From Treponema sp. UBA1793 (GTDB lineage: Bacteria; Spirochaetota; Spirochaetia; Treponematales; Treponemataceae): 64,000 nt of DNA. The translations under genes and the position numbers were made by a program. Every line of letters starts with the position of its first letter. Positions within the stretch are counted from its first letter, which is position 1. The stretch covers positions 50,917 to 114,916 of the forward strand of contig DCFX01000081.1 in NCBI GenBank assembly GCA_002314445.1, read 5' to 3'. A model generated the notes under the pieces. It saw nothing but the letters and a program-made list of their open reading frames with translations, was not told the origin of the DNA and ran no database searches. Below, in pieces: positions 18,695-26,691 of the stretch.

Positions 18695-18748
18695 TGAAAA
18701 CCTTTTCAAATAACACTTTATTATTAATCCACTTTTTCAATCTGTCAA
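18695..18748 (-). promoter_or_regulatory. Promoter and LacI-type operator of the ten-gene operon
   Basis: On the minus strand, TTGACA (18743-18748) is followed after 16-17 bases by an A/T-rich -10 (AATAAT/TAATAA, about 18718-18726). The operator TGAAAA-GG-TTTTCA (18695-18708) lies just downstream, about +5 to +18 of the expected start. The arrangement is that of a classic repressor block. It lies 45 bases before the start of the first gene. Confidence 0.65.
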
Positions 18749-18853
18749 CAAAAATCACTAAAAAATGGATGTTTTTTTTCAAAATTTGTAATCTTTTAAG
18801 GAATTTGATGTTCTGAACTACTTTTTTATACTAAAAAACTGAAATTTTACTTT

Positions 18854-18914
18854 AAAAAAAGAAAGGCATACCTCAGGCCAAAAAATAAGGAGGAAATCGG
18901 CCTGAAATATGCCT
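18854..18914 (-). terminator. Intrinsic terminator of the GH30 gene
   Basis: Long stem with arms AGGCATA..TCAGGCC (18864-18879) and GGCCTGA..TATGCCT (18899-18914), one two-base internal mismatch and a 19-base loop. On the minus strand it is followed by a run of mostly T (TTTCTTTTTTT). It separates the GH30 unit from the ten-gene operon. The remaining gap to 18928 holds nothing else that I can see. Confidence 0.8.
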
Positions 18915-18928
18915 TAACAAATATGTAA

Positions 18929-20470
18929 TTAGAAAACGTTTTCTATTACAAATGTTGTAATAGAATTGGCAAGGAGGACTGCCGAAAACGTTTTCTTTAC
19001 TACCGGAATTTGTGGCTGAGAAGCAAGATTTTCCCCTGCAGCCAGTGAACCGCTTGTGCGGACAGCAGAAACTGAACTTCCTGTTTTTTTAAACTGTGAA
19101 ATATCAAACGTGCATTCGTCGTCATTACTGTCATCATTTACCGCAACTATAATAACCTGTTTTTTTCCGCTGTCGTATGCAGCAAGTGTATTTCTGGACG
19201 AACCGATGAGCGTACAGCCCGGACGTATAAATCGGCTGAACTGCGCCATTGCATAATACTTCTTGGTCAAAATGATTTCTTTCGTATCGTGATTACAGAC
19301 TGCCAGTCCCCAGTACCCTCTCGATGTATCAGGCATTCCGTAATCCTTATTCCCATTAAAGCCTTCACTTGAAATATGATTATCGATGACCTGCCACATA
19401 ATCCAGGCAGACGGCATAAGGCCGTTCATATCCGAGACTATCTTTTTTGCAAACCAGAGAGCTGCTCCCATTTCACCTGCATTCATCCCTGCTGTATCAC
19501 CTCCGTCAACCTCTGACATCCACAGATTCTTTTTATTTTCTACAGCTATATCATGCAGATGTTTCAGGCCAATTCCCTGATACGTATGGGTATCTATACG
19601 GGAAATAACAGCTTTCGCTTCCGGCGAAAGTTTGTTGAATGAATCACTCTGCACGTCTACACTTGTTTCATCGGTACCGCAAATAATGACGCTGCCTAAT
19701 CCGTTACTTTGCAATGATTTGGCCATTTCAAGAATCATACGGGACTGTGACTCCCCCTGGCTGAAATGGCATCCTTCCTGCTTTTCGCTGAGTGCACCCC
19801 AGTAATTCGAGGCCGGCTCATTCATGGGAGCCACACTCTGGAACGTTATACCTTCATCCTTCCTGTAGTGCTCAATGACAGTCGAAAGATAATCCGCAAA
19901 CGCGCCGTACTGGTCGTCACGCAGGTTATTCTTTGACTTATCCTCTGCTCCTGACGAACAGCCGCTGTATGTCATAAAATACGGAGGAGAGTTGGCGAAC
20001 GCTTCCACGATGACATCCTGCCCGCAGGCTTTTACAGAAGCCTTGAGCACATTGCGCTGATTAAAGTCAGCTGACCAGTCGTATGACAGTTTTCCTGTCT
20101 CTGCATCCCTGTTCAGATAGCCGGGGACGGCAGAATCGGTCCGTTTTATGTGATGATGGGCCGGATCATCTCCGCCTCCTATGTTGTAGCGGATAATATT
20201 GAGGCCCAGTCCTTTATCCGCATCATAAAAAGCTTCTGCTGCTTTTTCAGCAAGTTCGTCGGAATACCCTATACGGTTCGCCCACCAGCAGAAACTTGTT
20301 CCCCAGCCCTGAAAACGTCCGTTATTGAACGGCGATTCTGTATGTCTGTCTAAAATGATAACATTCATGTCTTTTTTTCCTGTTAATTTGTTTTTTCCGG
20401 AACACGCCGACAGCATCAGCAGCCCCGTTAGTGTCATGAGTCCGAAAAGACTCACTGTATAATGTTTCAT
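18929..20470 (-). CDS. Lipoprotein GH30 glycoside hydrolase, endo-beta-1,6-galactanase-like
   Basis: 513 residues from the ATG at 20470. A longer in-frame start would translate through a 40-bp palindrome, whereas this ATG begins a proper lipoprotein signal (Cys23, LSAC). The TIM barrel carries acid/base Glu218 in VAPMNEP and nucleophile Glu320 in LWMSEVDGG, and a small C-terminal beta domain follows. GGRFQGWGTSFCWWAN-like text resembles the GH30 subfamily acting on beta-1,6-galactan, the side chains of type II arabinogalactan. It is downstream of the LacI-type gene with its own promoter. Two GAAAACGTTTTC palindromes lie in its last 70 bases. Confidence 0.86.
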   Translation of the reverse strand: MKHYTVSLFGLMTLTGLLMLSACSGKNKLTGKKDMNVIILDRHTESPFNNGRFQGWGTSFCWWANRIGYSDELAEKAAEAFYDADKGLGLNIIRYNIGGGDDPAHHHIKRTDSAVPGYLNRDAETGKLSYDWSADFNQRNVLKASVKACGQDVIVEAFANSPPYFMTYSGCSSGAEDKSKNNLRDDQYGAFADYLSTVIEHYRKDEGITFQSVAPMNEPASNYWGALSEKQEGCHFSQGESQSRMILEMAKSLQSNGLGSVIICGTDETSVDVQSDSFNKLSPEAKAVISRIDTHTYQGIGLKHLHDIAVENKKNLWMSEVDGGDTAGMNAGEMGAALWFAKKIVSDMNGLMPSAWIMWQVIDNHISSEGFNGNKDYGMPDTSRGYWGLAVCNHDTKEIILTKKYYAMAQFSRFIRPGCTLIGSSRNTLAAYDSGKKQVIIVAVNDDSNDDECTFDISQFKKTGSSVSAVRTSGSLAAGENLASQPQIPVVKKTFSAVLLANSITTFVIENVF

Positions 20471-20480
20471 AAAAGCCCCG

Positions 20481-20541
20481 GCTACTCTAATTTTGAAAAC
20501 CTTTTCAAAATTAGAGTAGCATGAGCTCACCCTATTGTCAA
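20481..20541 (-). promoter_or_regulatory. GH30 promoter with a 40-bp near-perfect palindromic operator
   Basis: Positions 20481-20520 form an inverted repeat with 19-bp perfect arms around a central CC. Its core (20494-20507) is TGAAAA-CC-TTTTCA, as at 1951 and 18695. On the minus strand, TTGACA (20536-20541) and a 17-base spacer place a weak -10 (TACTCT, 20513-20518) inside the palindrome. In RNA it would also form a long hairpin ahead of the GH30 start codon. Either use as operator or as leader hairpin is possible. Confidence 0.7.
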
Positions 20542-20554
20542 TCAGAAAAAACTA

Positions 20555-21583
20555 TTACTTTAAAATGCGGCAGGATTGTCGGATTACAAGTTCGGGTTCG
20601 ACTAACGTTTCATGCGAAACCCTGTCTCCGGATATTGCAGATATGGCATTTTCTATGATAATTCTGCCGTATTCGGCATAATTATATCCGACAGCAGTAA
20701 GCTGCGGATTAGTCAAGGCCGTAATATAGGTATTATCGAAACAGATAACGCCGATATCGTCAGGAACACGCATATGATGTTCAGCTATAGCCCTTATAAC
20801 ACCTACTGCAGTTAAATCGTTCACAGCAATAACAGCGTCAGGCCTTTCTTTCTGTTCAAGAATCCTGCACATTGCCGCGTACCCGCCGCTTTCATCATAA
20901 TATTTATTTGTTACGTCAAATTCCTGCCTGTATTCAAGCCCGCATGATTTAAGGAGTTTATGATAACACGCCCGCAAATCCGTCGTAAATTTTACAGAAG
21001 GACTGCCTCCTGCAAATGCTATTTTTTTATAGCCGCAGGAAACAAAATAGTCCATTACAAGCGTAACAGCCCTGTCGCTGTCAATGTTTACCCGGTTGCA
21101 GTTAGTTCCGTCAAGCCGCCCTGTTATAACAACCGGTATCTGATTCGTAATAAGATTTACCTTTTCCGCGAATTCAGTATCAGTTATAAGATTATCTACA
21201 GAGCCGCCTATTAGAATAATCGCATCGACCCGCTGACCCACCATCTTCTCAAGCAGCTTGAACTCTTTTTCCCGTTCGCCGAAAGAATCACTTAAAAGCA
21301 GCGTATACCCCTGTGCGTTTGCTGCTTTTTCACAGCTTACAAACATGCATGAATAATACGGATTACATACGTCTGCCGTAATTATTCCAATCTGCATTGT
21401 CCGAGTCTGTATAAGTCCGCGAGCAAGCATATTCGGATGAAAATCATATTTATCTATAATTTCACGTATACGTCTTTGTTTATCTTCCTTTACCTTCGCA
21501 TTGCCTGTAAGAACACGCGAAACAGTCGAAATGGAAACTCCAGCCTCTTTTGCAATATCACAAATTGTAATTACCTTTCCCAT
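20555..21583 (-). CDS. LacI family transcriptional regulator
   Basis: 342 residues. An N-terminal LacI helix-turn-helix (ITICDIAKEAGVSISTVSRVLTG, residues 5-27) with the hinge helix (NMLARGLIQTRT) precedes a periplasmic-binding-like sugar domain (IGIITADVCNPYYSCMFVSC onward). It starts 6 bases after eda, so the two are cotranscribed. It lies immediately upstream of the GH30 promoter with the large palindrome. It is the obvious candidate to bind the three TGAAAA-CC-TTTTCA sites, although its operon partner suggests that it could also respond to uronate intermediates. Confidence 0.93.
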   Translation of the reverse strand: MGKVITICDIAKEAGVSISTVSRVLTGNAKVKEDKQRRIREIIDKYDFHPNMLARGLIQTRTMQIGIITADVCNPYYSCMFVSCEKAANAQGYTLLLSDSFGEREKEFKLLEKMVGQRVDAIILIGGSVDNLITDTEFAEKVNLITNQIPVVITGRLDGTNCNRVNIDSDRAVTLVMDYFVSCGYKKIAFAGGSPSVKFTTDLRACYHKLLKSCGLEYRQEFDVTNKYYDESGGYAAMCRILEQKERPDAVIAVNDLTAVGVIRAIAEHHMRVPDDIGVICFDNTYITALTNPQLTAVGYNYAEYGRIIIENAISAISGDRVSHETLVEPELVIRQSCRILK

Positions 21584-21589
21584 TCCTGG

Positions 21590-22588
21590 TTACACTCTCT
21601 TTAAATGAATATCAAAACCGCCAACAACTTTATCAAGGTACACGAATTTCAACGGTGATTTTTCCGCTTCTCCGCTCCACTGTGCAGTTTCCATTACCGG
21701 ACCAAAACCTGCTCTGCCTAAATAGGCAAGAGCACGCTCTATATTCCATGTGTAAAAGCCTATGTGCCCGTGAACACCCCGCCCGTTTTTTTTCATAAGC
21801 TCGAACGAATCGCCGCAGAACCATGAAGCGGGATTTTCCGTACCGGCATAACCGAACAGTTCAAGCAGTGCTGCGCCTTCTGCCGCAGATGGACCGTTGT
21901 CGAAGTTGATTCCGACATGCGCAAACTTAAAACCGAGCATTGCAATAACTGCTTTTTTTGAAAGTGATGTTATTTCGGCCCAGTTTTCTTCTGCTATGAG
22001 CGTATTTTTCACCATCCAGCTGCCGCCGACAGCAAGTATGTTCTTACATTTCATGTAATCACCGATATTCTGTTCGTTTATACCGCCGGTGGCCATAAAG
22101 CGGACTCCGGGGAAAGGTCCTCCAAGAGCCTCAAGCATATGCACGCCTCCCGAAGCTTCAGCAGGAAAGAATTTAAGTACCGTAAGCCCCTTCTCAAGTG
22201 CGGCTTCTATATGACTTGCACAATTTACCCCCGGATATATGGGCACGGATTCTCCAATGCAATAATCAACTGTTTCGGGATTAAATCCCGGTGATACAAT
22301 GAATTTTGCACCGGCAGCGACAGCTTTCTGCGCAAGGGACGCGTTTATAACGGTTCCTGCACCGACAAGCATATCAGGATGTGTTTCGCTCACAATACGG
22401 ATGCACTCTGCAATACGTTCCAGCCCCTGTTGTCCGTCAGTAGTCCGAAACGTAATTTCAATTGCTGTAATTCCGCCATTGAATAGTGAATCGGCAATTT
22501 TTCCGGCAAGTTCCGGTCTGTCCAGTGTGACGACCGGAATAAGACCGGCCTTCTCAAGTTTTGCATTCATCAATTCAAACATTTTCAC
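21590..22588 (-). CDS. eda: KDPG/KHG aldolase fused to a C-terminal glyoxalase-like (VOC) domain
   Basis: 332 residues, about 120 longer than ordinary Eda. Residues 1-210 are the class I aldolase that splits 2-keto-3-deoxy-6-phosphogluconate to pyruvate and glyceraldehyde-3-phosphate. ITAIEITFRTTDG holds the conserved Glu, and VLKFFPAEASGG the Schiff-base Lys. Residues about 215-332 (KFAHVGINF ... GFYTWNIERALAYLGRAGF ... GGFDIHLKRV) resemble a VOC-superfamily domain of unknown role here. It is the last step of the uronate route encoded next door. It is transcribed divergently from the GH88 gene. Confidence 0.9.
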   Translation of the reverse strand: MKMFELMNAKLEKAGLIPVVTLDRPELAGKIADSLFNGGITAIEITFRTTDGQQGLERIAECIRIVSETHPDMLVGAGTVINASLAQKAVAAGAKFIVSPGFNPETVDYCIGESVPIYPGVNCASHIEAALEKGLTVLKFFPAEASGGVHMLEALGGPFPGVRFMATGGINEQNIGDYMKCKNILAVGGSWMVKNTLIAEENWAEITSLSKKAVIAMLGFKFAHVGINFDNGPSAAEGAALLELFGYAGTENPASWFCGDSFELMKKNGRGVHGHIGFYTWNIERALAYLGRAGFGPVMETAQWSGEAEKSPLKFVYLDKVVGGFDIHLKRV

Positions 22589-22657
22589 ATTTCCTTTCTG
22601 AATTTGTTAATAATATATATATATTATAATACAATTATAACCTCATAAAACGATTCC

Positions 22658-22686
22658 CGACAATATAACGCAACATGATATTGTCG
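22658..22686. promoter_or_regulatory. Inverted repeat in the divergent eda/GH88 promoter region
   Basis: Perfect 9-bp arms CGACAATAT (22658-22666) and ATATTGTCG (22678-22686) are separated by 11 bases, one helical-turn spacing typical of a dimeric regulator. The right arm overlaps a possible -35 (TTGTCG, 22681-22686) for the GH88 gene, whose possible -10 TATAGA lies at 22702-22707. The copy was not found elsewhere in the window. Confidence 0.5.
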
Positions 22687-22716
22687 CAATAAAAATAAAA
22701 GTATAGATTTACCCCT

Positions 22717-23913
22717 ATGAATAACCTTCAGATTACACATGAAGAAACAAAAAAAGCGTTAACAGATTGCGTTGCGCAGATACGTCGGAATATTCCCGAA
22801 TATACGGACAAATCACAAAATCATTCAAGTATACATGGGTTCTATCCCGCATGCGGAAATACGCAATGGACTTGCGGATTCTGGCCGGGAGAATTGTGGC
22901 TCGCTTACGAAGCGACTCGCGATTCAGAATTCAGGGATGCTGCACTTGTTCAGGTGCAGAGTATGAAAAACCGTATCGAAAAGAAAATAGAAGTCGACCA
23001 CCACGACATGGGATTCCTTTATTCACCCTCGTGCGTTGCCGCGTGGAAACTTGTAAAAAGCGATGATGCGCGGACAGCTGCACTTCTTGCTGCAGATCAG
23101 CTTATAAGCCGTTATCAGGCAAAGGGGCTGTTCATTCAGGCATGGGGCACCATGAACGAGCCTCAGAATTACAGGTATATCATAGACTGCCTCCTGAATA
23201 CGCCGCTCTTGTACTGGGCGTCTCGTGAGACCGGTAATAAAAAATATGCCGATATTGCACGTGCGCACACTCGCACGTGCATGAAAAACTCAATACGGCC
23301 GGACGGTTCAACGTATCACACATTTTTTATGGATGCTGATACAGGCAAGCCTCTGCGGGGTGCAACATGTCAGGGTTACAGCGACGATTCTGTCTGGGCA
23401 CGGGGACAGGCATGGGGCGTATACGGTTCAGCACTTGCATACCGGTACGATACACAGCCGGCGCACCTTGAATCGTTTCACCGCACGCTGGAATTTTTTC
23501 TTTCAAAACTGCCCGACGACAGCGTTCCGTACTGGGATATGATTTTTACCGGCGATAATGCCGTGCACGATGGTGAAACGGAACCTAGGGATTCTTCAAG
23601 CGCGTCGATCGTGTGCTGCGGCATGCTTGATATGGCAGTGCAGTTGAAAAAAACAGATGCGGAAAAATACGCTCAGGAAATAGAAAAGTATATGAAAACA
23701 GCTCGTGTTATGCTTAAAAGCCTTGCGGATAAGTATGCCGTGAAGGACAACACAAAATCAAATGGTCTTGTCCTTCACGGTACATACAGCAAAAAATCCC
23801 CGTATAACACATGCACGCCGGAAGGTGTCGACGAATGTGTTTCATGGGGTGATTATTTTTATATGGAAGCGCTTACAAGGCTGAATAATCCCGACTGGAA
23901 CCTGTACTGGTAA
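22717..23913 (+). CDS. GH88 unsaturated glucuronyl hydrolase
   Basis: 398 residues, normal family length, no signal peptide, hence cytoplasmic. It removes the unsaturated uronic acid that polysaccharide lyases leave at the non-reducing end, by vinyl-ether hydration. The (alpha/alpha)6 barrel motifs include CGFWPGELWLAYE, the catalytic-type Asp in DHHDMGFLY, a second Asp in YRYIIDCLLN, and DDSVWARGQAWGVYG. It sits beside two lyase genes and supplies DHU to KduI. No Shine-Dalgarno is visible; a -10-like TATAGA lies nine bases before the ATG. Confidence 0.92.
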   Translation: MNNLQITHEETKKALTDCVAQIRRNIPEYTDKSQNHSSIHGFYPACGNTQWTCGFWPGELWLAYEATRDSEFRDAALVQVQSMKNRIEKKIEVDHHDMGFLYSPSCVAAWKLVKSDDARTAALLAADQLISRYQAKGLFIQAWGTMNEPQNYRYIIDCLLNTPLLYWASRETGNKKYADIARAHTRTCMKNSIRPDGSTYHTFFMDADTGKPLRGATCQGYSDDSVWARGQAWGVYGSALAYRYDTQPAHLESFHRTLEFFLSKLPDDSVPYWDMIFTGDNAVHDGETEPRDSSSASIVCCGMLDMAVQLKKTDAEKYAQEIEKYMKTARVMLKSLADKYAVKDNTKSNGLVLHGTYSKKSPYNTCTPEGVDECVSWGDYFYMEALTRLNNPDWNLYW

Positions 23914-23940
23914 AAGCAGGGGTAACCCCCTCTGTATGAA

Positions 23941-24726
23941 TCAGGCTTCGCTACCAAATGCTTCTATCTGTGTCAAAGCGGGAAACGGAGAATCGTCGTC
24001 CGCCTTGATCAGATGACACAGGACAAGGCCAGTTACCGTCTTCGGCTCAAAGGTAAACACTTGTGCGCTGCCGGTCTTGCACAGGCTGACAGTCATTGTG
24101 CTGCCGTCGGAAAAAAAAACATCCGCCGATTTCCACCATGAGTCGTGCGGGAAATCGGCACGCAGATACAACGTTACTGAATAAAGGACAACACTGCGGC
24201 CGAAATCAAGATGAAATTCCGCTGCAGGCTCCCTGTTTATTCCCCAGCTTGAATACGGCCATTCACCGTGAAACGTGTTCGCAATAAGCCCGTCAACGGC
24301 GTTACGGGACGCAAAAACCGACTCGCCACGAGTTTCGACGTTTGCAGACGTATGCGGAAAAAGCGTTTTGTTTTCGTGGCAGTCATACGGATTAAAGGCA
24401 AGATTATGCGGCGTTTTTATTTCCGTTTCCGTCGCTTTTCGCATATATATATAATGCCGGCTGCCGGTAAAACTCTTGGTATTATACGACATCTTATGCT
24501 CTTTAAATGGAACAGGAAGTAGAAACAAACCGGTGATGTATACCAGTGCAGTGTCCATGCAGTCGTCAAGTTTAACCATTACAAATACGTTTTTTTCACT
24601 GCACGAAATTCTGATTTTATCACCCTCTGCGTATTCTTTATCGTAAACGGCATACAGTTCATCTTCACCTGAACGCGCAAACTGAACAGTGTCCGAGCCG
24701 TTAATAATTTCAATCGTGAACTGCAT
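23941..24726 (-). CDS. Unrecognised protein with C-terminal discoidin-like domain
   Basis: 261 residues, no signal peptide. The N-terminal 90 residues are beta-rich and unassigned. From about residue 125 the text (NVETRGESVFASRNAVDGL ... AEFHLDFGRSVVLYSVTLYLRADFPHDSWWKSADVFFSDG) resembles a galactose-binding/F5/8 type C fold. It is the third gene of the kdgK-lyase-lyase run, so a role with the uronate-containing glycan is likely. Without a signal peptide it would have to act inside the cell. Function unknown. Confidence 0.7.
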   Translation of the reverse strand: MQFTIEIINGSDTVQFARSGEDELYAVYDKEYAEGDKIRISCSEKNVFVMVKLDDCMDTALVYITGLFLLPVPFKEHKMSYNTKSFTGSRHYIYMRKATETEIKTPHNLAFNPYDCHENKTLFPHTSANVETRGESVFASRNAVDGLIANTFHGEWPYSSWGINREPAAEFHLDFGRSVVLYSVTLYLRADFPHDSWWKSADVFFSDGSTMTVSLCKTGSAQVFTFEPKTVTGLVLCHLIKADDDSPFPALTQIEAFGSEA

Positions 24727-24773
24727 AAAAACTCCTTACAGCGAATCAGGCTGCACAAACAGCCATTATTCCG

Positions 24774-26675
24774 TTATTTAAATAAAACAGTTATTTCATT
24801 CGAAAATGAAACAAGCACACGGTATATAGTATCAGGCCACGCAATACGCAGTCTGTGATCAGTTACCGGAACTGTTTCAATTCTGATTTGTATGGGACCG
24901 GATTCCGAAGAAAGCGTAATTAAACCTATTTTTCCAACCGTAATTTCCGTCTGCAGGCCGGAACGTATTTCCGGTTTTTCACTCAGCATCAGCGACAGCA
25001 CGACGGGAAATACATCTTTTCCATCAGGTGTATCTGCTGCGGAATGCAGCGTACAGACATCATGCATGCAGACACTTTCACCGCCGGCAAAATAAATTTC
25101 GCGGACATATGAAGCAAGATGCGCTTCAGGAGGATATGCACCGGCTATATCCATGCTTATTCTGTCTTTTTCATGCTGTACGTTTCCTGCGGCGTAGTCT
25201 TTCCCGTCTTTCTGCATAATGCCATTTATCGTCGGCAGATTGTGCCATGCTGACTGCATCGTCCAGATTTCATATCTGTCGCTCGAGAATGTCTTTTTAG
25301 TATAACTTTCAACGCCGAGATCTATAATAAACGGCCTGTCCTTTTTGTATATGATAAAACTGCCGGTGTCGTTATGATTATGACTGTCCCCGTTGCATCC
25401 GGCCTTTGCGGCAAGCGTAAACAGACCCTTCTGTACAATAAAAACTCCAATACTTTCATACCAGATATTTTTTCCTTCCGGTACATCTGCTGCACTTTTT
25501 ACAGCACCGGCAAAATCATCTATCTCTGCAGCATTGAAAAGAGTCTGCAGCAAATAATAAATATTTGAGCCGTTCTGAGAAGCCGCAATGCAGCCGAACA
25601 GCTTTTCCTGTACTGTTGATTTTTTCCATTCTTCGGCTGCAAAAGAACAGAGTTCCTGACTCTGTACCCGTTTTCCGAACAGGTATTCACGTACGCCGCT
25701 TTTTCCCGCAACGGGAGAACAGTCTGCAAAATTAATATAATAACCGCTGCCGGGAACATGCATATTCATAATGTATTCCGCAATGTTGCGTATTTTTGTT
25801 TCAGAAAATATACGTTCCGTGCATCCGGCTGTCACATAGGAAAGTATATCCGCAGCAGTAAAAAGACAGAGTCCCGCATGACGATAGTATTCCGCGCCTT
25901 CGCTGCAGCAGCCGTCGTCACCATAGTCCTTAACAAAACAGTCAAGGCTGTATAACGCCTGCTTAACAAAAGAACGGCTGGCTGCTTCAGCATGAGGAAT
26001 AAGGAAGGCGGTAATAAGCACATTCTGGGTACACCAGGGCGTCCAGTTGCACATCGGCTCGCCGCCGTTTCCCATCCACCAAAAATGTTCCGTCAGATAC
26101 GGCATAATGATGCGTTCGGTTGTTTCTTCTTCAATCCGCCTGCATATGACGGGGGATACGGCATCCAGTTCCATTTTTAATAAATAATAAATAACAGAAA
26201 GCTGCGCACCTGTTTCACATGCAAAAAGATCCATAACGGGTCTGCTGTGATCCGGAAGCGGAAGCTGGGGCGTATCTCGTTTATAGGAATTATGAGGAGG
26301 AAGCTGCCATCCGCTTTCTTCACAGAGGAGAAAAATGCCATCGATTATATCGTCGGTGAATCTGCCGCTGTATTCAATACATTCCGCAAGCACAAGCAGG
26401 GTGAGCATATTCCGGCGTTTAAAATAACTGTTCTCAAAACGGACACGGTTTCCCGTTCTGGAAAACAGCAGGTAATCTCCCGCAAGCAGTACAGGCCAAG
26501 AACCGTCTTCCGCAAGAGTCTGCCTTACTTTTTCAGCTTCTGCAAGCACCGCCGCCCTCAGATAATCCGGAATCTTCTGCCAGTAAGTGCGGTCGGAAGC
26601 AGGTGCAAACGGTTTGAAATTCAGTAATGTATCCGGAATGCATTTACTGTACTGCATAAAAAAAACAGTATTCAT
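24774..26675 (-). CDS. Heparinase II/III family polysaccharide lyase
   Basis: 633 residues from the ATG at 26675, chosen because GGAGGA lies seven bases upstream; a longer frame would overlap the preceding gene. The alpha-toroid part contains WTPWCTQNVLITAFLIPHAE. The Hepar_II_III core follows (NGDSHNHNDTGSFIIYKKD and FIIDLGVESY), with the conserved His/Asn of the active site, then a beta-sandwich. The family cleaves acidic polysaccharides such as heparin, alginate or related uronans by beta-elimination. No signal peptide is visible, suggesting action on imported oligosaccharides. Confidence 0.86.
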   Translation of the reverse strand: MNTVFFMQYSKCIPDTLLNFKPFAPASDRTYWQKIPDYLRAAVLAEAEKVRQTLAEDGSWPVLLAGDYLLFSRTGNRVRFENSYFKRRNMLTLLVLAECIEYSGRFTDDIIDGIFLLCEESGWQLPPHNSYKRDTPQLPLPDHSRPVMDLFACETGAQLSVIYYLLKMELDAVSPVICRRIEEETTERIIMPYLTEHFWWMGNGGEPMCNWTPWCTQNVLITAFLIPHAEAASRSFVKQALYSLDCFVKDYGDDGCCSEGAEYYRHAGLCLFTAADILSYVTAGCTERIFSETKIRNIAEYIMNMHVPGSGYYINFADCSPVAGKSGVREYLFGKRVQSQELCSFAAEEWKKSTVQEKLFGCIAASQNGSNIYYLLQTLFNAAEIDDFAGAVKSAADVPEGKNIWYESIGVFIVQKGLFTLAAKAGCNGDSHNHNDTGSFIIYKKDRPFIIDLGVESYTKKTFSSDRYEIWTMQSAWHNLPTINGIMQKDGKDYAAGNVQHEKDRISMDIAGAYPPEAHLASYVREIYFAGGESVCMHDVCTLHSAADTPDGKDVFPVVLSLMLSEKPEIRSGLQTEITVGKIGLITLSSESGPIQIRIETVPVTDHRLRIAWPDTIYRVLVSFSNEITVLFK

Positions 26676-26691
26676 ACGACGTTCCTCCGGC

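Noticed and set aside
18771..18850. T-rich and A-rich stretch between the GH30 terminator and the ten-gene promoter considered as a small RNA gene
   Set aside because: No promoter-terminator pair or stable fold could be seen; low-complexity spacer.
23914..23940. AGGGGTAACCCCCT hairpin after the GH88 gene as terminator
   Set aside because: The stem is only about five base pairs with no T-run; not convincing enough to list.
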